Part shown: piece after piece, positions 52,869 through 64,000 of the stretch
How the letters are laid out: every line of letters starts with the position of its first letter
How positions within the stretch are numbered: the stretch's first letter is position 1
Assembly: GCA_013365325.1 (NCBI GenBank)
Contig: JABVXV010000056.1
Location: forward strand, 124,001-188,000
Source: Dipetalonema caudispina
Taxonomy: Eukaryota; Nematoda; Chromadorea; Rhabditida; Onchocercidae
Length of the DNA: 64,000 nucleotides
Direction: 5' to 3'
Program-made: the position numbers and the translations under genes
The notes under the pieces: model-generated
The model's input: the letters and a program-made list of their open reading frames with translations, nothing else
What the model was told of the DNA's origin: nothing
The model's database searches: none

Positions 52869-55800
52869 TATTTTAGCTAATAGACTGCTATGCTTTTCGC
52901 AAACTTTTGAAAGTATTAAAAATATTTAAGATAAATTATTTGAGTCTTTTCGGTGTTTTCCGAAATTTCAATTTTCTTAACTTCATTTTATGTTTTCTGC
53001 GATTTGTACTCATCAAGTTATAATACACTTATTTTTCTGTGTGTTGTTCGAAATTCCAAATCGCTAGATCATTGCTTTCTATGTTTGCAACATTTGATGA
53101 ATTTTCTGCACTTGATGAGCATTGACGAGTGATATTTATTGCTGAGTAATCATTGATATTTGAAATCTGACAAAGACCATTTTTCCTCATCATAAACTTA
53201 AATAGAACTTCATAATTTTGAACCGTTGAGAGTTAAAACTGAACCTCATTACTCTCAAAAATAACTGAAACCAAGCCTGTAAATTGTAAATTGAAGTGCT
53301 ACTAGCACATATTGCAAGTATAGATTTCATATGAGAAGTGATTAGATCTCTTAAAATGCGAAAAAAAAGGCGAATATTTTGAATGAATCATTTGCAAAAA
53401 TTAGAAAAAAACAAAGGGTCAGTGAAAAAATAGAACTGTTTTGAGTGATATTCTTTCATATTCCATTTTGGTATACATATCATTGCATTAAAATTAGGTA
53501 AGAATTAAGACATACTACTTATTCTTCCATCCAAGGTCATATTTTTCATCATTTACTGCCATTGTTTCCGTGGGTTCTGGTTTCTTTCTTCTTTTTTTTT
53601 TTTAATTTTCAATTACCGGTTTTTGCAGTAAAACATAATTATTACTTCCTTTTATTTTCATATCCAAAATAATCCTTTCAATCGTCAAATTCGGATCGAC
53701 CTATATTATCTTATCGTAATCTTAACCCAATATTATTAGTTACGGTTTTTTTTTTTTTTAATAAATGATCTCGAGATTGATAAAAACTGATTTAAATTTA
53801 TGCCGAAAGCCTTTCAAACTATAATATCTATTGTCGGTCCACTCTGTATCCTCTTTACCATCCTGGATCATTACCAAGGAAATGTTTGGCTAATGAACTG
53901 TTACCATTTCTTTCGAAATATCCGCCAATTCAACGAAACCTATAACCTAATTTCCATCCATTCTTCTATCAAATTCGTTTTGTTTTCTCATAAATAAAGC
54001 TTTCCAACTCATAAGATTTCTTTTATTTATATTATCTTTCAATTATTCACCATCTTCTTACCTATTGCAAAGATAATTAATCTTTCCGTAATTTTGTCAA
54101 ATCGTTGAAAGCATTATTCATCCATGTTGAATTGTAATTTTAAACTTACAATCTTTATACATATCTAAATCTTTTAAGTTTTCGAGTGAGATCAAATGTA
54201 TTCGATCAATATTTACTATATTATGTGATCACCAGATGATTTTATCATCTAGCATCTTAAGATTTCCGAGAATAATTTAATATAATTTAATTACTATAGG
54301 CTTCGATGAAACAATACAACACAAAACAATAACTTGCAGTATCAGTTAGAGGTCAAATGATATAATACAATGGAGAAATTTGCAACAAAACTTTAAACGT
54401 TGGCAATTGCTTCCAATATTCTTATTATTACAAAAAAAAGTATATTTCATCCAAAAATGACTGTTGTTATTTCAGATTTTAAAAAAGATCTCCTTTTTTT
54501 GATATTTTTCAGATTTAAATCGTGGAAAAGTACTAGAACTAATTTATATTTCCTCTTACAATTTTCATGAAATTTTTTTTGATTTCTCTGATTAGAACAA
54601 TAACTAAAGATTAGTAAAGTTTTAATCATGAAGTTTCTGTGCCAGCAAATGTTTTGTGTAGTTTCTTTTATCCTTTTACACCTCCATTTCATCTGATTCC
54701 CGGGTTCATAATTATTCTTTTCAATAGTTGCAATGATTATGGGAACGAAATTCAATGATTTAATTTTCTCATAGATGCAAATGTCATTTGAGATATGTAA
54801 AGTGGAAGATGAGAGGATTAATGATGAAAAGGTTATCTTCGTCACTAGCCGTCCCAAATCAAAAGAAAAAATATCATTAAAAGAAAAAAGAGAAATTCTA
54901 ATGAATGAAAATGAAAATTTGGTGAAACAACTCGAAAAAACTCCCTAAAACTAATATGAACTAAAAAAGAAGAAGAAAAAGTAATATCAATTTTGGAAAT
55001 TTCAAAATTCAAAATAACTCTGCGATAAATTTCATAATTCAAACTCTAAGATAAACAAGTTGCTTGCATTTTTAATATGCTTGATTTGAGTACATTAATA
55101 TCAGAAAGGAAAATGATACTTCTGATGATGCAAGCAGAGCATGTTTGATAAATTAAAGTATCGATGAAGTAATTCCTTTCAGGGTGGAATGTTGTAGTGA
55201 TACTGTTCAATGCAGCACATGAAGTGTGCAACACAATTAAATTGATGATAGATTTGCGGTGAAAGCACTATAACATGTATTGCAGTAATACTGGAATTTG
55301 TTGATGATTTTTTGCAAACTTGAAAATTAGTATAGCTAATTTTTCTCCATCATATATATTCATGAATGAATTAAAAATCAGATATGGAAATCTTCGAGTA
55401 GTGGTAATCTTATTTGGTTTCATGGATATCACAGACATAATATATCATAATATGTCATCAGCAGTTCTCGGAGGAACAATAAATTGATAATCGTGAAACA
55501 AGTCAATTATGCGTTGAAATTCAAACTTTCCGAATTACTTTTTATATTAATTTCCGGGAAAAGATAGTAGTCAGAAAAATTTCATACTTTCAAGGAAGAT
55601 AATTAATTGTAAGACTACAGTGTAATTGAGATATTTTGAATTTTTAAGTTGAAAGAAAGTCTAGAGCTTTGAGTTACATTCAAATCTCAGCAAAATTTGA
55701 GCTTTAGGAAGTAATAAACGTTTTTTGGTTCTCATAAATTGTTAACTTTGAAAAAGAAATTCGAATGAAGAGAGTAAAATTAAGTGCATTGCAATTCTGA

Positions 55801-55930
55801 TTACACTTCATTGATAGAAATTTTTTAATCGAAATAACTTTACCACCATCCTGCATGATTTATGGCATACGACTTCATTATGCTTAATAAGTTTGACAAA
55901 ATTTGGAATTCAACATAAAAGTGAAAATTA
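52869..55930. other. intergenic region before the thioesterase gene
   Basis: The convergent 3' ends of the plus-strand membrane-protein gene and the minus-strand thioesterase gene meet here. Apart from the small ORF at 53800-53997, only AT-rich sequence with poly(T) tracts and chance frames was seen. Confidence 0.4.
53800..53997 (+). CDS. possible small protein with an N-terminal hydrophobic segment
   Basis: ATG at 53800 opens 65 codons. The start is MPKAFQ, then a hydrophobic stretch (about 7-22: TIISIVGPLCILFTIL) that could be a signal anchor, then an ordinary polar tail. An AATAAA overlaps the stop codon. It lies about 930 bases downstream of the four-pass membrane gene. The base composition is less AT-rich than its flanks. 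Without a homologue this could be chance: dozens of frames this long are expected in the window. Confidence 0.25.
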   Translation: MPKAFQTIISIVGPLCILFTILDHYQGNVWLMNCYHFFRNIRQFNETYNLISIHSSIKFVLFSHK

Positions 55931-57048
55931 TTATGATTTCTTGGGAAAAGCTTTCGTATGCTGTCCATAAGCAATTAATAAATTATCGCTTTTTCGACGA
56001 ATTTCGGCACGAGTGTGAGCTAATTTGCTGTTATTGTGCAACAAAATACCATTTACAACAATCGTATCGCCAAGTTTAGCACAATTTGGATACCTATATG
56101 AGATTATTAATTAAACATAGTAAACAAAGATTAAATGGAAAGGAACATACTAATTAATGTCCTTCTTACTACTTCTGCTTGACATTGAAAAATGACATTT
56201 GCTTATTTGAAATATTATAAATGGTAAGATCAAATTGAGTGTTTTTTAATTTAATTTAACATACACACCTATTAGATTTAAAATCAAATTTAAGTAAATT
56301 TAAGTGCTATAAAATCAAAAGCAAAATATAAAAGTAATAATGCTAATTATACTTTGAGCATAGATAATTCTCAATTTTAGATAAATAAACTAACGACATA
56401 TTCAAATTGATCGAAACGCCCAGTTCACCAATTTTACTGGTCATTACTGCAGCCGATGTGACCATATCGACAAGTGTAGCTAAGCATCCCTCATGTAACT
56501 GTCCTGATGAGTTTAAATGCTTATTTGTTACATCCATTTCAACTTCTACAATTCCTTCATTAACCGATATCACGCGGCACTAAATTATATTTATTATTTA
56601 CTTGCTTACTTATTTATGTTTGTTATAACTGATTGATAGCAACAAGTTTCGTTTAAGTTTTAAATAAAATCTAAAAAAAAAAGGAAAAGACTACGAAAAT
56701 TTGGAATTTAGAAGCATGTAGAAGAAGAATGGAAATGTTTAAAATGGTAAAAATTTTTCAAAATAGTTGCTTACATGGAAAATTGTGAAATTCGACGTGA
56801 AAATTTTACTTTAAATTAATTATTATAATTTTTGAATTTTAAATCCATAAAAATTAGATGTAAATAAAAGTTATTTACTTCGAGAAAGAAATAGTTCGAA
56901 TATTTCATTTGACCGATACTTAACATTTTTTTTATTAAAATAATTTAATGATAACAATTATTATAGGCCTTACAGTGCGAATAAAACCAGCAAATTTATC
57001 GACTGATTTGAGAGCTTTTGTCACCAATTGAAGATATTTGTTAGCCAT
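55931..57048 (-). CDS. ACOT13/THEM2-like acyl-CoA thioesterase (hotdog fold)
   Basis: Exons complement(56974-57048, 56353-56579, 55931-56093) give about 154 residues; human ACOT13 has 140. The protein would hydrolyse medium- to long-chain acyl-CoA as a hotdog-fold tetramer, in mitochondria or cytosol. The active-site pattern is visible: Asn48 and His54 in LNSSGQLHEG, Asp63 in ATLVDM, Ser81 in GVSINLN. The C-terminal strands read AKLGDTIVV ... AHTRAEIRRKSDNLL ... GQHTK. Two oddities: the usual HGG is HEG, with Glu55 where the family normally has Gly, and the only phase-compatible donor of exon 2 adds about 14 residues between the NMS strand and AKLGD. That donor is AAA|GTATAA. The start is the only ATG in exon 1, giving MANKYLQLV. 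Confidence 0.87.
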
Positions 57049-57996
57049 TCTAATAGTTTCAAAAAAATCTGGAAAAAAACTGCGAAAATTTGGAATTTAA
57101 ATCAAAGAAAGCTAATGAAGTTAACCGGATTGAAATGCTAGGCAATCTCAAACAACCGGAAAGTATAATGGCATCTTGAACTAACTACCATTTTTTTCTT
57201 ATTTCCACAACTTTTAAAACAATACTAATTTTTGTAATTTAATAAACTTTAATCCATTCTTATTTTAGGAGTTATTTTTAAGTAAAAACCAAAAAGAATG
57301 AATTGATATATTTAGGGATTGATTCATGCAATAATCTTATTGCAATGATTTTTCCACGTGGAGTTCAATGGCAGCTGCGATCTGATGATAAAATTATCGT
57401 TTTTCTCTTCAAATTTCGATATAATCATTACAAAGTTAGATAGGAAAAGTCCTTATGTAGTATTACTGCACAATTTTAACAAATTACTTCCAGCAATGAT
57501 CGGTTGTTCATAGAATAATTAATTTCAGAAGCTTTACTTTACAATCAAAATAGAAGGATTTAGAAGTAGAAACCTTTTTTTTGGTCATTTCATTGTTGAG
57601 ATTACTGAAGTTAAGTTTTTCAAAACTTCTCAAGAAATCATATACTTCCAGTTTTTCTTTTTAATTTGAAAATATTGTAGCAAAATATTTATCTGATCAT
57701 AATGGATTATCATAATGATTTCTGCCTTCTGATCACATTCAGATTATTTGTATACATAGTGAATTTGTCAATCTAACCGTAAGCTGGAAAACATCGCTAA
57801 GCGTCAGTTTTTGAAGGGAAAATTCGGAAATGCAGAAAAATCGAAAAAAATAAATTTCAATTATGTCCCAAATAGCATAAACAATTAAAGAAAATTAATT
57901 CATCATTCCATTATACAATTAATATCTTCAATGCTTGTAATTAGTTATAAAATAAATTCAAAAATTTGCAAGCAAATTGCAATAACAAAGTTTCAA

Positions 57997-59766
57997 TCAT
58001 ATGAAAACTGCTTTATTTGCAAGAAATTGTTGTCGACGTTCCTTTTTTTCAGCTTGTTGTAATTTCTTTTCTTCTTGTTCAGCTCGAATTTCTTCCTCAA
58101 ATTTGCTCAGCTTTGTTTGTTCTTCGATCTGTAAAAATAAAAAAAAAAATTAAAAAATTTCAGATTAAGTATGAAACTGTTAAAAAACAAAAACAAAATA
58201 TTATACGTATATATACTGAACAAATTACCATACTTATTGCAATATACTTATTTGAGTATACTGCAATGGTCAAAGTAAAAAAAAAAAATCTATGAGAACT
58301 TATACACCAACATGAAGAATATTTAAAGTATTAAAAATTAAAATTAAAAAAAAAGTGAAATGAATCAAAAATAGAAACTTTAGCTTCGAAGAAATCGGCG
58401 GCAGCATGTACACCTTCCTTGACAACATCTACTGATTTAGCTAATTCATTGAAAACTTTTGAACATGATAATTGACCGGTAGATGCATAACGGAATATAA
58501 GCATAAACTCACGTGGACTTACTTTACCGTCCTGATCTTCATCAACCTGAAATATTTTAGCTTATGAACAAAGAAGAAGGATATTATTATCAAGATAAAT
58601 TCGATCAGATGTTGGTTGAAAACTACGAAAAACAATCTTCGGATACTGCAAAAGCTATTTACCTGTTTTGCTTTCAAGTATGATTCATTTATATTCAGTA
58701 ATGAATCGAATCAATCAATCAATTAATAAGCCTATTTTCAATCAATCAATTAATAAGTCTATTTCCTATGAATCTTTCTAATATTATTTATTTTGGCACA
58801 TCAACGTAATATAAAGTCGTTCTTTAAAAATGCAAAAATCACCAATTTAAGCATATTTTTTAGTGCAATATGTGTTTGTGCTTCACCCAATTTCTCCATC
58901 ATTCGTTTCAATTCATTAAAATTGATGTAATTATCATGATCTTCATCATATCTGTAATTTCATATGCAACAGTTTATATTCTTTCAACAAATACCATCTG
59001 AGATTATTTGCAAAAAAGCATCAAACATTGATAGTATTTGTAGTTAGGATGATACAATTGACATTGGCTTATGTTACGAATGATCGGAGAATAAAATTGG
59101 GTTGTTCAATGGAAGTGGAAGGAAAGATTTCAGCTGGAAAATGATTTGAAGAACGTATGGTTTGTTTTTTTTATTAAACATATGTATTTAGTATATTGAA
59201 TTTCTAAATAACTCATAAATCTTGATATTTCAAATTTTTAACATCAAATTTAAAATTAAGTTCTAAAATGTTAACGGGAAAGCTAACTTCAGAACATAAG
59301 GCTTCTTTTTAATGAAACATATGCATTTTGTACATTAGATTTTCAAATAACTCATAAATTTTAATATTGGAAATTTTTAACTTCACATCTAAAATTAAAT
59401 TTTGAAATATTAACGAAACTAACTTTTTAAATGTCTCCATGAAATATTTGATTTGCTTCCGTGTAAATTCATGAAATTCGGAATAGATCGAAAGCTTTGG
59501 AGGTTTTGCTTGCTCAACTGGTTCACCTGTTATTAATTACAGATAAATTACTATGATAATAATAGTAAAAGTAATAATGGAATGCTCAACTCATTAATTA
59601 TTCAAAGTAAAGCGAAATAAAGATAAGGTGGAAAATGTAAAATATAACCTTCAGCAATCATATTCCTTCTAGCCAATTTGGCAGCTAATTCATTACAATC
59701 GTTACCGGTAGGTGATTGAGAAATAGTTGAACAAGTTGGCGAACTTAACGCTTGATTCATGTCCAT
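57997..59766 (-). CDS. EF-hand domain protein of the EFHD1/EFHD2 (swiprosin) family
   Basis: Exons complement(59649-59766, 59424-59526, 58843-58951, 58379-58546, 57997-58128), all in phase, give 209 residues; EFHD2 has 240. The order is a short Ser/Thr-rich N-terminus, the family motif SEFHEFTRKQIK (about 55-66), EF-hand 1 with loop DEDHDNYINFNE (76-87), EF-hand 2 with loop DEDQDGKVSPRE (112-123), FMLIFRYA, the conserved GVHAAADFFEAK, and a C-terminal Glu/Lys/Gln coiled coil. Both loops keep every calcium-coordinating position. Swiprosins bind and bundle actin in a calcium-dependent way and modulate signalling; that role is family knowledge. The start is ATG 59766, with a second Met two codons later. 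Its intron 2 carries a tandem duplication (see findings). Confidence 0.93.
58723..58765. repeat. short tandem duplication in an EFHD-type intron
   Basis: CAATCAATCAATTAATAAGC then CTATTTT, repeated at once with one or two differences. Confidence 0.7.
59163..59428. repeat. diverged tandem duplication, period about 139 bases
   Basis: The segment at about 59163-59300 is repeated imperfectly at about 59303-59428. Shared stretches include ACTCATAAAT, AAATTTTTAAC, AAAATTAA and AACTAACTT-like ends. The second copy runs into the donor of EFHD-type exon 2. Confidence 0.7.
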
Positions 59767-60025
59767 CTTCAAAATATACTTTTATCAATTTGTTTACATC
59801 AAATATCTTATCAAATTAACACAACGATAGGATTAAAGCATTGAAAAAAATTGTGGATCAAAAGACATAATGAGGAAAAATAAGAAATCAGATTACTATT
59901 CGAGAATGAGCTGCTTGATCATAATTATCAGAAAATTAAGCTTCCAGTGATTGACCCTAATTGTCAAAAAGTTAAGCTTCGAATATATAAACATTTATTA
60001 TAGTTTTCAACTTGATAATACATAC

Positions 60026-60052
60026 TAATACTTGGACTTAAGCCATCAATCG
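60026..60052 (-). other. possible 5' UTR exon upstream of the EFHD-type gene
   Basis: A 27-base piece has a strong polypyrimidine acceptor (CTTTTTCTGTACAG) and a strong donor (A|GTATGT). No frame through it stays open into the EFHD start exon, so if used it is untranslated. It holds a three-codon ATG...TAA. The acceptor just before ATG 59766 (TATATTTTGAAG) is weak. Confidence 0.25.
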
Positions 60053-63000
60053 CTGTACAGAAAAAGCAAAAATGTTAGTGAAAAACAAAAAGGAAGATGA
60101 TTGTATTCTTCATCACTAATGTAATGATTCATGTCGAGAGGAATTATCATTTCTGTGTTATTTTGTTGCTCTCAGGTCTTGCAAATTTCAATGAATTATT
60201 CTTCATGCACCAGTTCTTCTTCATACATCAAAATTAAAATTCAAAAAAGCAAGTGGAATTCATTTGGATGATAGAAATTCTAAATTTGAAAATGTACGAT
60301 TGAGAAAAAACGAAAACAATGAATTCAGATTCACAAAAAATGAATTTTGAAATATAAAATTGGCTGAAAAACAATCCATTAGTTTTACTTAAATTATATG
60401 TTTTAAAACAAACTTCGCCGCCTGACTAATAGAAATATATGAGAATGAAACAATTTTTATTATTCAAAAGAGGTGAAGAAAGAGAAAATAAATTGTTGAA
60501 AGCAAAATTAAATTGATTTTTCCTTCAAATGAGTACGACTTCCTGCGATTCTGTCCATATATCCCTCTTATGAATGAGGATGGTACAAATGAAAATCGAA
60601 CAAAATTATAGTTAATAGCATTTGCCAATAGCTAAGAGCGCATTGGCCAAGTTGCAAATGCTATAGCAGCCAGAATATTTTCTTGCTAAAAAAGTATTGA
60701 ATCATTAAGATAAGATGTAGCGATAATTAAAGTAAAATAAGAAAAAAAAAGCTAATGATCGTAAAAACAAATTACTGATTCCTTGATCCGATTATTTGAG
60801 CTAGTTACGATACTATCAGTAAGCGCAAAAATTGTTACTCAGATTGTTGGCTAAAATGGTTGGAAGTTCGGCAAAATAAAAGAAAGATTGGTAGAACAAA
60901 ACTGGAAATCAAACAGTTTTCAAATACTATCAATCAATTAAATGAGAGAGTAGTATGGGGTGAAAGGTGAAAGAGTTGTTATCTTTAATGAAAATTTTTT
61001 TGGAAACAAATTATTTTGGTTGAATCATCGTGACGGTTATGATCAGAAAGAAAGGGAAAAGAGTGGAAAAAGTTATTCGAATAAACAATGAAAAATGTTA
61101 ATTAATCACTTCGTTAACCTTCATCATTACATCCAAGCTGAACTACAAAATGAGAGAACGCTTAAATTTTGATAAATTTTCAGATTAGAAGAATGAAATG
61201 CAAAAAAAAAGTTACCAATTATATTTGTTTAAGAAGAAAGCTATAAAATTGTGCAAAATTTAAATTCGAATAAAATTTTCCCCACAATTGTATACATTTG
61301 ATTGATGCGATAAAACTTATGGTTTACGATATTTTTTCTTTGATATTTTAGTGTATTCCTCAAGTTGTATATAATGGTTGAAATTATTCATGTGGAAAAT
61401 AAAATATTTGCAAACAATTTTAGTTATGACATTAGTATAGCCAAATATTTCAATCATAAGATTACTGCTTGAGTATTAAGTCTTAAAAAATCTGAAAGAT
61501 ACGAAAGATTATGAACTAATTTGTAAACTGTTAAATGCAGTGAGCTTTAAAGAACTTCTGATATCAGGCGGAAACTCATGAAGATAAGTGTTGAATGGAA
61601 GTTGATTATTGTATTTGTAAGTAGAAGAGAAAGATATGATAAGATGGATGGTAAAAGGATTTTCATAGTAAACATCAGGAATAGCTATTACGATAATTAG
61701 AAATGATCAATGAACGCAGGGAGTAGAGATGAAAGTTAAAGTTCAAGGTTCATATTGGAAGAAGAATCTTTGTTCCACAATTTTAATAGATTTTTGTTTA
61801 AATGAAAAGCGATAAACCAAAAAAAAAAAGAAAGAAATTGCTTTCCTTGTTTAATTTCGAGCAAAAGATCAAAGTGATTGAATGAATGATTCAAATCGAA
61901 CAACGAATCACCCGATACCAAAGTATGCAGGACGGCGAATAATAGTTTTTTTTTTTCCCGAAATGAGTGATGTAACAAAATTTCGAAGTAACCTTTTCTC
62001 ATCCCTTCTTTCTTCTTCATCACTTCATCAATTACATCCTTACCACTTTCATGATTGCAAATAAATTTATTTAACAATGAATGAATAAATCGATGCTAAA
62101 ATACTACGCGATATCTCATTGATTTAAGATTTGAGTTTTTTCCGAAAATTGAAATTAATTTAAAATTAATAAATCTCTACAGAACTTCGGAAATTTTGAT
62201 TTAGTTTCTTTATCAATTGACAATATTATTAATTAATGAATAGTATTACATAAGTTGAAATGCTAAATATTCGATATACTAATATAATTCCAAAAAGATT
62301 CTGCACCTTCCTCTGATACAATGCATAGTAAATAGTCCATAAGTATAGTTCAAAACTTTCGATAGAAAGAAAGAGTAAGCAAAGTACTGCGAAGTGTGAG
62401 ATTTAAAATTAATTAAAATAGTATCCTTAATTGCCAAAAAAATCTTCCCACTCATCACTATATGACTATTAAACCAATTGCTGATTTTTATTGACATATC
62501 AATTAAGCTTAAAATTTCTGATTCAATGAATTTTTAACAAGCTTCAATTTCCCTTTCTCTTGTTAAGAAAACCCTCAATCATTAGATGAATTGAAGTAAA
62601 AATATAGTAATATCATAATATCATCCCTTCACTGATACCAGCTTGATGAATAGGTGCTGATAATAAACACAGGCAATAAATTTAGGAATTCATTAGTAAT
62701 GATTTTAAATTTGTAAAATAACTATGTATAGTGAAAGATGGGGCAGCTAATCGACAACTTTTTTTACAAAATTCCACCTCTCCCATTTTTGTTGGCATTA
62801 TTTGCAGAATCTTTGAAAATAGCTAAACGAAATTATAAGCTAGCTTTCATGAAAACGATTGAAATTTATGTGTTCAAAAAAACTTTGCTTTAATTTTATA
62901 TTTTTGAAAAGGCATGCATAAATAGACATGAGAAATGATCAGAAAATAAAAAATCGAATCACAAATTTATGTGAATGTCGATTGTTGTCGATATTTTTGT

Positions 63001-63741
63001 TTGGTTCCCGATTCAATCATCGATAAACACTCAGATGAAGATGATAACCTAATTGTGGTTGGCTGATGAATATTGAAAATGTGTATTAATTGTATCTAAT
63101 TCTGATTAGTTTAACTCTAACTGAATAAGAAATCTTTTCGTCGGATAGAAATGCGCAATAGCATTTATTCATTGGAAATATAATGGCAACTAATAAAAGT
63201 GAAAAAGACTTAAAATCGGTTCGTAAATAAAAGCGAAATGAATAAATGAAGAAAAGTAAATTTTTGAAGCAAAAAAAAAGGAAGAAAAAATATTTTTAAG
63301 AGGAAAAAGAAGTCTTGATTAATACTTACATGATCGGTGATGATCTTAATGATGAAAGGTCAAATAGAGCAATGCAACATACTGATATACATAAATTCAG
63401 TTTAGAGAAATATATTGGTAAATATTAATCAAGATTAATCTAACTTATATCAAGATAAGATCTTTTCGATAGATATTATTCATGTGAAACAGACAAGATA
63501 TGTATGCGACATACGACAATAACATGAAGATATGAGAAAAGGAATCTGACTTGAGAGCGTGACCAATTTAATGACCATTAATTATTAAACCTCTTTATAT
63601 CATGGCCAAAACTTATTCGATGAATTAATAGATCTATCAGAGATGCGAAAAAGATTGAAAGTGTTGTGAGAAAGTGAAAGTACGATCGCTAGAAATGGAA
63701 CAACGATAGTGCAACAACAACAACAGCACATACACACATAC

Positions 63742-63772
<31 letters not shown>

Positions 63773-64000
63773 GAGACATTTAGTGCAGAGTAATTAAACG
63801 ATAATTAACCGTATAGAAACGAGAAATCATTAAAGGTCGGACATAAAAGAGAGAAAAGTAGCGATGAGGATGAAGTGACACATAGAAATATGAATGGCAA
63901 ACCAATATGAAAGATATTTTCTAATATTTATCTCAACTTTTTCATTTCATTAAAAAGTTCCTTTCAGGTTTATAAATATATCTGCATAAATCATTCATCA
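60053..64000. other. right edge: upstream of the EFHD-type gene
   Basis: No coding exon was recognised. The sequence contains A-rich tracts and a CA repeat near 63.75 kb, and probably includes the promoter and 5' flank of the minus-strand EFHD-type gene. Confidence 0.35.
63727..63772. repeat. CA microsatellite
   Basis: CACATA-type repeat passing into about 11 pure CA units. Confidence 0.9.

Noticed and set aside
61736..62077. 113-codon minus-strand frame
   Set aside because: Overlapping open frames on both strands, low-complexity Phe/Lys runs and no splice context.

Overview
The window is eukaryotic, strongly AT-rich DNA with short exons, GT...AG introns, TTTCAG-type acceptors, long poly(A)/poly(T) runs and many microsatellites. 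Gene content and style point to a nematode, most likely an AT-rich spirurid or filarial-type worm. That is inference: no species marker, rRNA, tRNA or spliced-leader gene was recognised. Few genes show as long ORFs, so the models below were built by hand from exon pieces, splice signals and reading-phase agreement.

Left third (1-26.7 kb), minus strand: two spread-out genes. At 1.3-12.4 kb lies the 5' half of a PLEKHG5-type RhoGEF. Five phase-consistent exons carry its Ras-binding-like domain, and the rest lies beyond the left edge. It also has an alternative first exon and an alternative terminal exon. From 11.3 kb to at least 25.5 kb lies a Tudor-domain-like gene; its last intron contains the first RhoGEF exon, so the two genes overlap on one strand.

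Middle (26.7-40 kb): gene-poor, with simple repeats, inverted repeats and a few small open frames of doubtful status.

Right part: a plus-strand TTBK/CK1-type kinase (40.0-42.6 kb, 8 exons, 380 aa), about 7 kb with little content, then a plus-strand four-pass membrane protein (49.7-52.9 kb, 8 exons, 393 aa). Two compact minus-strand genes follow: an ACOT13/THEM2-like hotdog thioesterase (55.9-57.0 kb) and an EFHD/swiprosin-type EF-hand protein (58.0-59.8 kb). The last 4 kb holds repeats and possible 5' UTR sequence.

The genes do not form an obvious pathway. They cover Rho signalling, RNA-granule-type Tudor function, a worm-expanded kinase family, acyl-CoA metabolism and calcium/actin regulation. 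The most interesting points are exon-level oddities: the RBD-only alternative end, a Tudor exon lacking a visible acceptor AG, a kinase tail exon that does not fit the frame, and a tandem duplication reaching a splice donor.
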